From positions 1 to 43,119 of the forward strand of contig NZ_NMUL01000046.1 in NCBI RefSeq assembly GCF_002234595.1: a DNA stretch of 43,119 nucleotides. Reading direction: 5' to 3'. The notes beneath the pieces are model-generated. The model had not been told where the DNA came from. It did not search any database and was given only the letters and a program-made list of their open reading frames with translations. Origin of the DNA: Amycolatopsis vastitatis. GTDB taxonomy: Bacteria > Actinomycetota > Actinomycetes > Mycobacteriales > Pseudonocardiaceae. Both the position numbers and the translations under genes were made by a program. Position 1 is the first letter of the stretch. Every line of letters starts with the position of its first letter. Below are positions 31,704 to 39,064 of the stretch, one piece after another.

Positions 31704-31937
31704 GTGAGGCGGATGCGAGCTCTGCGGCTGGCGCTCACGCTCGCCCGGTTCCAGGCTGTGCTCGGCTTCGACAATCCACCGTCTCGGCTCCCCGGCGACC
31801 GGCCCGGCGCCGAGGACGACGATCCCGAGCTGGTCTGCCCGAACTGCCGGCGGAAGAAACACACCGTGCGCCGGGAAGCTCCGGGACGGTACGTCTGCGA
31901 CCGTTGCGGGCAGCGAGTGGAAACGGACGGACGATGA
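31704..31937 (+). CDS. Small zinc-ribbon protein
   Basis: A 77-aa protein with a basic N-terminal helix (MRRMRALRLALTLARFQAVLG), an acidic linker (PGAEDDDPE) and a C-terminal zinc ribbon LVCPNCRR...YVCDRCGQ, i.e. two CxxC pairs 16 residues apart. GGAGGG precedes the GTG at 31704; an ATG at 31713 is an alternative. It is coupled by ATGA to the membrane-protein gene that follows. Role unknown; binding nucleic acid or a protein partner is typical of such ribbons. Confidence 0.8.
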   Translation: MRRMRALRLALTLARFQAVLGFDNPPSRLPGDRPGAEDDDPELVCPNCRRKKHTVRREAPGRYVCDRCGQRVETDGR

Positions 31938-33028
31938 CCTCGTCGATCGCCGGCCCGGCTCTGTCGGTCGGCAGCCGTGTAGGTCGCTATTTCGGTCTGG
32001 TCAGCATGGTCCCGTCGCTGTTCCTGGTGTTGTGGGCGGCTGCTTTGCACGCGAGCCACGCGTGGCGAGGGCAGCCGGATTTCCAGGCGCTTAAGGACTG
32101 GCTCGAGACCATCTCGGTCCGCAACATCGCCTGGATCGTCCTGGCGACGCTCGCGGTCGGCCTTTTCCTGCATCCGCTGCAGTTCGCGATGACCCGGCTC
32201 CTCGAAGGCTATTGGGGAAGTTCGTGGCCCGCCCGCGCCGCCCTGCGCTGGCGGATCGGCCACCACCGCCGACGGGAGGCGCGGCTGGTCAACCGGCGCC
32301 AGGTCCTCGGCCGGCGATGGCAGGCCGGGCTCGACAAGATCCTGGCCCGGCGCGGAATCGATCCCGCCGATGCCGCGGACCACCGGGACGAGCTCTTCCG
32401 ATCCCGCATGGGAGACCGGTTCTCCGGACTGTACGCAGCGAAGGAATCGCTCCGGGCCGCCCTCCGGACATTCCCGGCCGCCTATCCCGCCCGCGACCGC
32501 ATCATGCCCACCCGGCTCGGCAACGCCCTCCGGAGCGGCGAAGACACCGCCGGCCGCCAATACGGCATCGACGCGATCCTCACGGCACCGCACTTGGTCC
32601 TGGTGGCCGAGGAAAGTCACGTGCGTTATCTGCGCGACAGCCGGCAACAGTTCGACACCGCGGTCAGATTGTGCGTGGTTTCGTTCCTGGCCTTCCTGAT
32701 GACCGTGGCCACCCTGACCACCGACGGCTGGTGGCTGTTCCTGGCGCTCGCTCCCTGCGCCTTGACCTCCATCGCCTACCGGGCGTCGGTCGCCTCGGCG
32801 ACCGACTACATGGTCGCCGTGGCGACGGTGATCGATCTCAACCGGTTCAAGCTGTACGAGAGCCTGCACGTCGCACTGCCCCGGAACACCGTCGAAGAAC
32901 GGTGGAACAACAAGAAGCTGATGGCCCTCCTCGATCAGCAGCGGGATTCCAGCGTCCGCTACGAACACCCGGCCGCCGGCACCCCCGGCACCGGCGACGC
33001 CACTCCTACTCCCCCAGGAACTCCCTGA
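31934..33028 (+). CDS. Four-helix membrane protein of unknown function
   Basis: A 364-aa protein with two N-terminal helices (about 23-43 and 64-84), a ~150-residue basic cytoplasmic domain (RRREARLVNRRQVLGRRWQ onward) with an RSRMGDRFSGLYAAKESLRAAL-type stretch, a second hydrophobic pair at about 245-285 (LCVVSFLAFLMTVATL and WWLFLALAPCALTSIA) and a soluble Pro/Thr-rich tail. I recognise no domain. The ATGA overlap with the zinc-ribbon gene suggests the two act together. The 3' end overlaps the convergent transketolase gene by 23 bp. Confidence 0.7.
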   Translation: MTSSIAGPALSVGSRVGRYFGLVSMVPSLFLVLWAAALHASHAWRGQPDFQALKDWLETISVRNIAWIVLATLAVGLFLHPLQFAMTRLLEGYWGSSWPARAALRWRIGHHRRREARLVNRRQVLGRRWQAGLDKILARRGIDPADAADHRDELFRSRMGDRFSGLYAAKESLRAALRTFPAAYPARDRIMPTRLGNALRSGEDTAGRQYGIDAILTAPHLVLVAEESHVRYLRDSRQQFDTAVRLCVVSFLAFLMTVATLTTDGWWLFLALAPCALTSIAYRASVASATDYMVAVATVIDLNRFKLYESLHVALPRNTVEERWNNKKLMALLDQQRDSSVRYEHPAAGTPGTGDATPTPPGTP

Positions 33029-33899
33029 TCGACAGTCCCAGCGACCCCGCGTCCAGCCCGTGCGCCAGGTCGTGGTCCGCGATCCCGCCGTAGGTCCGGA
33101 CCTCGGTGTCGCGCCGCACGCCCAGCGACTTCAGCCGGTGGGGCACGTCCGAAAGCGCCTCGCCGACCCAGAACGCCGACGTCCCGGCCAGGTACGGTTC
33201 CACGAGCACGACCGAGGCGGACGCCGAGAGCACCGCCGACCGCAGGCCCGCCGCGTCGAACGGGCGGATCGTCGACGCGTACAGCACCGTGACGTCCAGG
33301 CCCGCCGTCGCCCGCAGCACCCGGTCCAGCACCGGGCCCACGGCCACCACGACTCCGCGCGAGCCCTGCCGCAGCCGCGTGAAGCCGACCCCCAGGTGCG
33401 GGGAAGCGTTCTCCTGCGCGGACAGGCGCAGGTAGACCCGCCCGTCACCCGGGACCGACTCCAGCAGCAGCCGCCGCGCCTCCTCCGGGTGGCCCGGCAC
33501 GTGCACCGTCCAGCCCGGCAGCGAATCGATCAGCGCGACGTCGCCGGGGGACTGGTGCGTGCGGCCCGCCGTCGACATGTCGTACGACGCGCCCCATGAC
33601 ACGAGGACGCCGCCCACCTCCTGGTGCGAAAAGTCGAGCTTGATCTGCTCGAAAGCACGCTCCACCAGGAACGACGGGAACGTGTGCACGATCGGCCGCA
33701 GGCCCGCGAGCGCCAGCCCGGCGCCCGCGCTGACCAGCAGCTGTTCGCGGATCCCGACGTTGATCACGCGGTCCGGGTGCCGCCGCGCGACCCCGGCCAG
33801 CTGCGCCGCGGAGATGTCGGCCAGCACGACGGCGACGTCCGGATCGGCGTCGATGATCTTTTCGGTGGTGGCGAGGAACGTTTCCCGCATCGGCAGCAC
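33006..33899 (-). CDS. Transketolase-like protein, C-terminal (pyrimidine-binding) subunit
   Basis: A 297-aa protein equivalent to the pyrimidine-binding plus C-terminal domains of transketolase. VINVGIREQLLVSAGAGLALAG contains the conserved glutamate that activates thiamine diphosphate, and VHTFPSFLVERAFEQIKLDF is the usual following stretch. The C-terminal domain has VLYASTIRPFD and VLVEPYLAG. With the next gene upstream it forms a split, two-subunit transketolase. Such pairs serve various sugar-phosphate or ketose transfers; the substrate here is unknown. Only 3 nt separate the two genes. Confidence 0.9.
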   Translation of the reverse strand: MLPMRETFLATTEKIIDADPDVAVVLADISAAQLAGVARRHPDRVINVGIREQLLVSAGAGLALAGLRPIVHTFPSFLVERAFEQIKLDFSHQEVGGVLVSWGASYDMSTAGRTHQSPGDVALIDSLPGWTVHVPGHPEEARRLLLESVPGDGRVYLRLSAQENASPHLGVGFTRLRQGSRGVVVAVGPVLDRVLRATAGLDVTVLYASTIRPFDAAGLRSAVLSASASVVLVEPYLAGTSAFWVGEALSDVPHRLKSLGVRRDTEVRTYGGIADHDLAHGLDAGSLGLSIREFLGE

Positions 33900-33902
33900 G
33901 GT

Positions 33903-34595
33903 TCAGCCCTTCGGTTCGACGACGGCGACCACGGCGAGCGGCCGGCCGGGGTGGGCGGTGGTGAAAGCTTCGTACAGCGCGTCGTGATCACGGCCGGACA
34001 CCGTGCGCGTCTCCCAGCCTTCGACGGCGAAGCGGCGGGCGATCCCGCCCGGCCAGCCGCGCGTCGACGACTGGTTGTCGACCACCACCGTGGTCAGGTT
34101 TTCGAGGCCGGCCCGCGCCGCGACGACGATCGCTTCGTGGTTCGAGCCTTCGTCCAGCTCGGCGTCGCCGACGAGCGTCACGACCTTGGCTTCCGTCAGG
34201 CCGCGCGCCCGCAGGCCGAACGCGGTGCCGAGCGCGATCGGCAGGCCGTGGCCGAGGGAGCCGCTGGAGATCTCGACGCCGGGGATCCGCCGCCGGTCGG
34301 GGTGATGACCGAGCCGGGACACCGGGTCGGACCAGGTCGGCAGCTCGGCTTCGGAGATGAAGCCCTTCACGGTGAGCACGGCGTAGTAGGCCATCGGACC
34401 GTGGCCCTTGGACAGCAGGAAGCGGTCACGGCCGGGTTGGCGGAAGTTGTCCGGCGTGACGCCGAGCACCCGGTCGTAGAGCACCCACAGGACGTCCAAA
34501 GTGGACTCCGCGGCGGCGGTGTGCTTTTCGTCTCCGGTCATCAGCGAAATCAGCCGCGGCAGCTCGGCGTAGCCCGGTTCGGTCACAGTGGTCAT
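33903..34595 (-). CDS. Transketolase-like protein, N-terminal (TPP-binding) subunit
   Basis: A 230-aa protein equivalent to the diphosphate-binding domain of transketolase. The ThDP/Mg motif is GDAELDEGSNHEA...VDNQSS, a GDG-Nx26-N-type site with Ala in place of the second Gly. FLLSKGHGPMAYYAVLTVKG and SSGSLGHGLPIALG are typical of the family. ATG at 34593-34595 is used. The gene diverges from soxR across 52 bp containing a SoxR-box-like dyad, so it may respond to redox-active compounds. The partner subunit follows. Confidence 0.9.
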   Translation of the reverse strand: MTTVTEPGYAELPRLISLMTGDEKHTAAAESTLDVLWVLYDRVLGVTPDNFRQPGRDRFLLSKGHGPMAYYAVLTVKGFISEAELPTWSDPVSRLGHHPDRRRIPGVEISSGSLGHGLPIALGTAFGLRARGLTEAKVVTLVGDAELDEGSNHEAIVVAARAGLENLTTVVVDNQSSTRGWPGGIARRFAVEGWETRTVSGRDHDALYEAFTTAHPGRPLAVVAVVEPKG

Positions 34596-34610
34596 GACAC
34601 GACGATGCAA

Positions 34611-34628
34611 CCTCGACCAAACTCGAAG
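34611..34628. promoter_or_regulatory. SoxR-box-like dyad between soxR and the transketolase genes
   Basis: CCTCGA (34611-34616), six bases, TCGAAG (34623-34628) form an 18-bp dyad with 5 of 6 symmetric positions. It has the same 6-6-6 layout as known SoxR boxes (CCTCAA-N6-TTGAGG). GATAGT (34634-34639), a likely -10, follows; the GTG of soxR at 34648 is then nearly leaderless. Confidence 0.6.
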
Positions 34629-34647
34629 TCAAGGATAGTCTGACCTG

Positions 34648-35109
34648 GTGACCAGGCTCGCTGAACATCTCAGCATCGGACAGGTGGCGGAACGCAGCGG
34701 GGTTCCGCACACGGCACTGCGGTTCTACGAGGAGAAGGGGCTGATCGGTTCGGAGCGGTCGGCGGGCAACCAGCGCCGCTATTCCCGCTCGGTGCTGCGC
34801 CGGATCGCGTTCATCCGCGCCGCGCAACGGGTCGGCCTTTCGCTCGAAGACATCAGCTCGGCACTGGCGACGCTGCCGGTGGACCACGCCCCGACGAAAG
34901 CCGACTGGGCGCGGCTGTCCCGCGACTGGCAGCACGAGCTCGACGCGCGGATCGACGCCCTGCAACGCCTCCGGGACCGGCTCACCGGCTGCGTCGGCTG
35001 CGGGTGCCTTTCCCTGCGCAGCTGCGTGCTCTACAACAACGACGACGAGCTGGCCCGCTTCGGGCCGGGGGCGAGCAAACTGCGTCCTGCGGTCGAAGGC
35101 GGCATTTAA
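34648..35109 (+). CDS. soxR: Redox-sensing MerR-family regulator SoxR
   Basis: A 153-aa MerR-type activator. LSIGQVAERSGVPHTALRFYEEKGLI is the DNA-binding start, NQRRYSRSVLRRIAFIRAAQ the second helix pair, and the C-terminal cluster CVGCGCLSLRSC (Cys 115, 118, 120, 126) is the [2Fe-2S] site that defines SoxR. In actinomycetes SoxR senses redox-cycling metabolites rather than superoxide alone. It diverges from the split transketolase genes, the only obvious targets here. Start GTG at 34648 fits a leaderless message. Confidence 0.95.
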   Translation: MTRLAEHLSIGQVAERSGVPHTALRFYEEKGLIGSERSAGNQRRYSRSVLRRIAFIRAAQRVGLSLEDISSALATLPVDHAPTKADWARLSRDWQHELDARIDALQRLRDRLTGCVGCGCLSLRSCVLYNNDDELARFGPGASKLRPAVEGGI

Positions 35110-35141
35110 CCGGTTGCCCGCGGCGGGATGCTGAGGAGGCA

Positions 35142-35675
35142 ATGAACGAAAAGGAAATGACCCGCATCTCGAAGCGGCTGGCGCGGCACCTGCGTCACGA
35201 TCCCGCCGCACTCGGCCTCACCCTCGCCCCCGGCGGCTGGGTTCCCGTCGACACGCTCGTGCGCGCGCTCTCGATCACCCGCGAGGAGCTCGACGAAGTC
35301 GTCGAGAAGAACAACAAGCGCCGCTTCGCCTTCGACGAGACCGGCACGCGCATCCGCGCGAGCCAGGGCCACAGCGTCACGGTGGACCTCGGCCTGCCGG
35401 ACGCGACCCCGCCGGACGTGCTCTACCACGGCACGGTGGCGAAGTTCCTCGACGCGATCTTCCGCGAGGGCCTGCGCCCGATGAACCGCCACGCGGTCCA
35501 CCTCTCGGCGACGGTCGAGACGGCCAGGATCGTCGGAGCCCGCCGCGGCAAGCCGGTCATCCTGCGCGTCGACGCCGCCGCCATGGCCGCGGCAGGCCAC
35601 AGGTTCCAGGTGAGCGCCAACGAAGTCTGGCTGACAGCCACAGTCCCCCCAACCTGCCTCTCCCCCCTCACCTGA
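35142..35675 (+). CDS. kptA: RNA 2'-phosphotransferase (KptA/Tpt1 family)
   Basis: A 177-aa enzyme that moves an RNA 2'-phosphate to NAD+. Family stretches are RISKRLARHLRHDPAALGL, GGWVPVDTLV, NKRRFAFDE, IRASQGHSVTVDL, LYHGTVAKFLDAIFREGL, NRHAVHLSATVETA and the late ANEVWLTATVPP. In eukaryotes Tpt1 finishes tRNA splicing; the bacterial role is unclear, and no RNA ligase gene is adjacent. GAGGAGG lies 4 nt before the ATG at 35142. A 21-bp-period repeat array follows its stop. Confidence 0.94.
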   Translation: MNEKEMTRISKRLARHLRHDPAALGLTLAPGGWVPVDTLVRALSITREELDEVVEKNNKRRFAFDETGTRIRASQGHSVTVDLGLPDATPPDVLYHGTVAKFLDAIFREGLRPMNRHAVHLSATVETARIVGARRGKPVILRVDAAAMAAAGHRFQVSANEVWLTATVPPTCLSPLT

Positions 35676-35682
35676 CAACCCA

Positions 35683-35876
35683 CCTCACGTGATGCCCCTC
35701 CAATCACGCGAGATGCCCCTCCAATCACGTGAGATCGCCGCTCAATCACGCGAGTTCCGGCCCTGATCACACGAACCGGCCGTCCAGGTACGCGAGTCCC
35801 GTGATCAAAGGGGCATCACCCGTGATTGCGGAGGCATCACGTGTGATTGGCGGGGCATCTCTCGTGATCAGAGGGC
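35683..35876. repeat. Inverted array of 21-bp repeats (ATCACGYGA units)
   Basis: The left half has units at 35702, 35723, 35744 and 35765 (AATCACGCGAGATGCCCCTCC and variants), with a partial unit before and after. The right half has inverted units whose GTGATYR cores start at 35801, 35822, 35843 and 35864. Every step is exactly 21 bp. It lies between the convergent kptA and tetR genes, and the last unit contains the tetR stop codon. No spacers are present, so it is not a CRISPR array. Confidence 0.85.
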
Positions 35877-36455
35877 CGACACGGGGGTCCGGCGGCGGGG
35901 GCGGCCGAGGAGGCGGCGGCCGACGTCGAGGAGCTCCACGCGGAGTTCGTCGTCGCCGAGGCCGGCCAGGTCCGGGGAGCCGCCGGCCATCGCGATGCCG
36001 GTCACGGCCACGAGCGCGTTGACGCGGGCCGTCGTGTCCGGGTCGGGGCCGGAGAGGATGCCGAGCAGCACGCGGCCGAAACCTTCCATCCCGCCGTGCG
36101 CGGACTTCTCGATCGCGCGGGCGATGCCCGGGTCGCTCGAAAACAGCGCCACCAGCGCCCGGTGGCGGATCACCAGGTCGACGAAACCGTCGAGCAGCAG
36201 GTCCACCTGCGCGCCGCGCCGCTTCTGCGCCGCCGCTCGGCGCACCAGCTCGTCCAGGTCGCGGATGCCCGGCTCAGCCACCGCCTCGGTGATCTCCGCC
36301 TTCGTCTTGAAGTGGTAGTAGACGGCGGCCTTGGTGATCCCCAGCGCATCGGCGATCATCTGCAGCGACGTGCCCTCGACCCCGTGTTCGGTGAACAGGC
36401 GCAGGGCCGTCTGCAGCAGTCGGGTCCGGGTGTCCTCGGCCGGGCCGGCGGTCAT
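35868..36455 (-). CDS. TetR-family regulator of the divergent mmpL gene
   Basis: A 195-aa TetR regulator. The DNA-binding domain is FTEHGVEGTSLQMIADALGITKAAVYYHFKTKAE (conserved TKAAVYYHF recognition helix). The C-terminal domain has the usual length and ends in a basic LLGRPRRRTP. It diverges from an MmpL exporter; the 205-bp gap carries five operator-like boxes at 23-24-bp intervals. It is therefore the probable repressor of both genes. The ligand may be the exported compound or a lipid, by analogy. Confidence 0.9.
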   Translation of the reverse strand: MTAGPAEDTRTRLLQTALRLFTEHGVEGTSLQMIADALGITKAAVYYHFKTKAEITEAVAEPGIRDLDELVRRAAAQKRRGAQVDLLLDGFVDLVIRHRALVALFSSDPGIARAIEKSAHGGMEGFGRVLLGILSGPDPDTTARVNALVAVTGIAMAGGSPDLAGLGDDELRVELLDVGRRLLGRPRRRTPVSAL

Positions 36456-36493
36456 TCGTCCTCCTCATCGAGCCGTCGGAGCCTACGTCACGG

Positions 36494-36602
36494 CTTGTCG
36501 ATCGGCAAACCGGTTCCTTGCCGATCGACAAGGAATAAACCTGCTGTTCGGCAAGTCACATACTTGCCGATCGGCTTGGAGTCTCCCTTGCCGATCGGCT
36601 AG
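36494..36602. promoter_or_regulatory. Phased array of five operator boxes
   Basis: The CGATCG-centred palindromes are CTTGTCGATCGGCAA (36494-36508), CTTGCCGATCGACAAG (36517-36532), CTTGCCGATCGGCTTG (36563-36578) and CTTGCCGATCGGCTAG (36587-36602). A decayed half-box TGTTCGGCAAG is centred at 36547.5. Centres are 23, 23, 23 and 24 bp apart. The array fills the promoter region between tetR and mmpL. Confidence 0.8.
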
Positions 36603-36660
36603 CGTGGGACTCACTTGACGGAGTGACTGGACCCCCGTTCAGGCGAAATGGAGCTGACTC

Positions 36661-38844
36661 GTGGCGACCTTCCTATACCGGCTCGGCCGGTTTTCCTTCC
36701 GACGGAGAGCGCTGGTCGCGGCCGTCTGGGCGGCCGTCCTGGTGGCGCTCGGGCTGGGCGCGCTGACGCTGTCGGGCCAGCTGTCGAACTCGGTCACGAT
36801 CCCCGGCACGGAGTCGCAGCGGGCGATCGACCAGCTGACCGAGAAGTTTCCGCAGGCCAAGGCGGGCGGGGCCACCGCACGGGTGGCGATCGAGGCCCCG
36901 GCCGGGACCACGGTGACCGACGCCAAGGGCAAGGCCGCCGTCGAGGCCCTGGTCGCGCAGCTGAAGACGGCGCCGAAGGTCTCGGCCGTCGTCGACCCGT
37001 TCCAGGCGCAGTCGATCTCACCCGATCGGCGCGTCGCGCTCGCCCAGGTCAGTTACGGAGCGAAGGCGTACGAACTGACCGACGGGGACCGCCAGGCGCT
37101 GCTGGACACCGCGAACGCCGGTCGTGCCGCCGGGTTCACCGTCGAGTTCGGCGGCGACGCCGTGCAAGGCGCGCCCGCGACCGGCGCCACCGAGGGCCTG
37201 GGCGTCGCGGTCGCCGCCGTCGTGCTGGTCATCACCTTCGGCTCGCTGCTCGCGGCCGGGATCCCGCTGCTCACCGCCCTGATCGGCGTCGGCATCGGGA
37301 TGGCGGGCATCCTGCTCGCCTCCGGTTTCCTCGAGCTGAACTCGAACACGCCGATCCTGGCGCTGATGATCGGCCTGGCCGTCGGCATCGACTACGCGCT
37401 GTTCATCGTGTCGCGCTACCGCCACGAGCTGGGCATCGGCCGAGATCCCGAGGAAGCCGCCGGACGCGCGGCGGGCACCGCCGGCTCGGCCGTCGTGTTC
37501 GCCGGGCTGACCGTCATCATCGCGCTGGCCGGCCTCACCGTCATCGGCATCCCGTTCCTCGGCCAGATGGGCGTCGCCGCGGCGGTGACCGTCGCGATCG
37601 CCGTGGTCATCGCGCTGACGCTGCTGCCCGCCATCCTCGGCTTCGCCGGGTCCCGGGTCGCCGGTGGCCGCATCCGGCTGCGGCGCAAGCCGGTCGAAAC
37701 GACGCACGGCGAACGCTGGGCGCGGTTCGTCGCCCGCCACCGGATCCCGGTGCTGCTCGTCGCGCTGGCCGGGATGGCCCTCGTCGCGCTGCCCGCGCTC
37801 GGCATGCAGCTGGGCCTGCCCAACGACAGCACCGCCGCGCCGGAGTCGACGCAGCACAAGGCGTACGAAATCGTCAGCCGCAGCTTCGGCGAAGGCGCGA
37901 ACGGGCCGCTCCTGGTCGTCGTCGACATCGGCGCGAGCGCCAACCGCCAGGCGGCGCTCGGCCAGGCCGCGGCCGACATCCAGAAGCTGCCCGACGTCGC
38001 CGCCGTGACGCCGCCGCGCGTCAACCAGACCGGTGACACGGCGTTGCTGACGGTGATCCCGAAGAGCGGCCCGAGCAGCACCCAGACCGAAGACCTGGTG
38101 GCCGCGATCCGAGCCGAATCCGGCTCGCTGGACGCGAAGCTGGCCGTGACCGGGCAGACCGCGGCGAACATCGACGTCTCGGCCAAGCTGTCCGACGCGA
38201 TGCTGCCGTACCTCGCGCTGATCGTCGGGCTGGCGTTCGTGCTGCTGATGCTGGTGTTCCGCTCGGTCGTGGTGCCGCTGAAGGCGACGATCGGTTTCCT
38301 CGGCTCGGTCGCGGCGACGTTCGGCGCGGTGGTCGCGGTGTTCCAGTGGGGCTGGCTGACCGATCTCCTCGGCGTCGAATCGACCGGGCCGATCATGAGC
38401 ATGCTGCCGATCCTGCTGATCGGCGTGCTGTTCGGGCTGGCGATGGACTACCAGGTGTTCCTGGTGACGCGGATGCGCGAGGAGCACGTGCACGGCGCCG
38501 AGCCGCAGGAGGCCATGGTCACCGGCTTCCGGCACGGGGCCCGGGTCGTCGTGGCGGCGGCACTGATCATGATCAGCGTGTTCGCCGGGTTCGTGCTCGC
38601 CGAGTCCACGCTGATCCAGTCGATCGGGTTCGCGCTGGCGTTCGGCGTGCTGATGGACGCGTTCGTGGTCCGCATGACGCTGGTCCCGGCGGTGATGTCC
38701 CTGCTCGGCCGCGGCGCGTGGTGGCTGCCGAAGTGGCTGGACCGCATCCTGCCGGACGTCGACGTGGAGGGCGAGAAGCTGACGAAACACCTCGACGACG
38801 CCCCTGGCGACGACGGCCGCGAGCTGGTCGGCGCGAGCCGCTAG
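36661..38844 (+). CDS. MMPL/RND-family membrane exporter
   Basis: A 727-aa RND-type transporter with about 12 helices in two similar halves. The first half has LTALIGVGIGMAGIL and GLAVGIDYALFIVSRYRHEL; the second has GVLFGLAMDYQVFLVTRMREE. These carry the Asp-Tyr pairs of the proton pathway in MmpL proteins. A large extracytoplasmic loop follows the first helix in each half. It exports lipids, drugs or secondary metabolites by proton antiport; the substrate is unknown. GTG at 36661 has GGAG about 7 nt upstream. It is divergent from, and probably repressed by, the TetR gene. A strong hairpin follows the stop. Confidence 0.93.
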   Translation: MATFLYRLGRFSFRRRALVAAVWAAVLVALGLGALTLSGQLSNSVTIPGTESQRAIDQLTEKFPQAKAGGATARVAIEAPAGTTVTDAKGKAAVEALVAQLKTAPKVSAVVDPFQAQSISPDRRVALAQVSYGAKAYELTDGDRQALLDTANAGRAAGFTVEFGGDAVQGAPATGATEGLGVAVAAVVLVITFGSLLAAGIPLLTALIGVGIGMAGILLASGFLELNSNTPILALMIGLAVGIDYALFIVSRYRHELGIGRDPEEAAGRAAGTAGSAVVFAGLTVIIALAGLTVIGIPFLGQMGVAAAVTVAIAVVIALTLLPAILGFAGSRVAGGRIRLRRKPVETTHGERWARFVARHRIPVLLVALAGMALVALPALGMQLGLPNDSTAAPESTQHKAYEIVSRSFGEGANGPLLVVVDIGASANRQAALGQAAADIQKLPDVAAVTPPRVNQTGDTALLTVIPKSGPSSTQTEDLVAAIRAESGSLDAKLAVTGQTAANIDVSAKLSDAMLPYLALIVGLAFVLLMLVFRSVVVPLKATIGFLGSVAATFGAVVAVFQWGWLTDLLGVESTGPIMSMLPILLIGVLFGLAMDYQVFLVTRMREEHVHGAEPQEAMVTGFRHGARVVVAAALIMISVFAGFVLAESTLIQSIGFALAFGVLMDAFVVRMTLVPAVMSLLGRGAWWLPKWLDRILPDVDVEGEKLTKHLDDAPGDDGRELVGASR

Positions 38845-38850
38845 CGAACT

Positions 38851-38903
38851 GCCATGAGGGGCACCTTCATGGACTTGATGTCCATGAAGGTGCCCCTCAT
38901 GGC
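38851..38903. repeat. Perfect 23-bp hairpin after mmpL
   Basis: The arms 38851-38873 and 38881-38903 (starting GCCATGAGGGGCACC and ending GGTGCCCCTCATGGC) are exact inverted copies around a 7-nt loop. It lies between the convergent mmpL and the hisB-linked small gene, 6 bp past one stop and 2 bp past the other. It can serve as a bidirectional terminator. Its perfection is more than termination needs, so it may also be a dispersed repeat. Confidence 0.85.
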
Positions 38904-38905
38904 TT

Positions 38906-39064
38906 TCAGCTCGAGAACCAGAAGATCGCGCCGCCGATGGCGAGCAGGGCCGCTACTCCCAGCACCGCCGCCATGAACTTGGCCGTCTTCCACGTCGAGT
39001 AGACCCCGCCCACCAGGAACCCTCCCAGGGCGAGCAGGAGCACTCCGACGACTCCGTTGCTCAC
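38906..39064 (-). CDS. Small two-helix membrane protein coupled to hisB
   Basis: A 52-aa protein of two hydrophobic helices (VVGVLLLALGGFLVGGVYS and MAAVLGVAALLAIGGAIFWF) joined by a basic turn TWKTAK. The GTG start shares a GTGA with the hisB stop, so it is translated with the histidine operon. No function is recognised. It is too short for standard gene finding and is supported by the coupling and clean hydrophobic pattern. It ends the first his block. Confidence 0.7.
   Translation of the reverse strand: MSNGVVGVLLLALGGFLVGGVYSTWKTAKFMAAVLGVAALLAIGGAIFWFSS

Noticed and set aside
35683..35876. CRISPR array
   Set aside because: Units are contiguous, degenerate and in two orientations, with no unique spacers and no cas genes.
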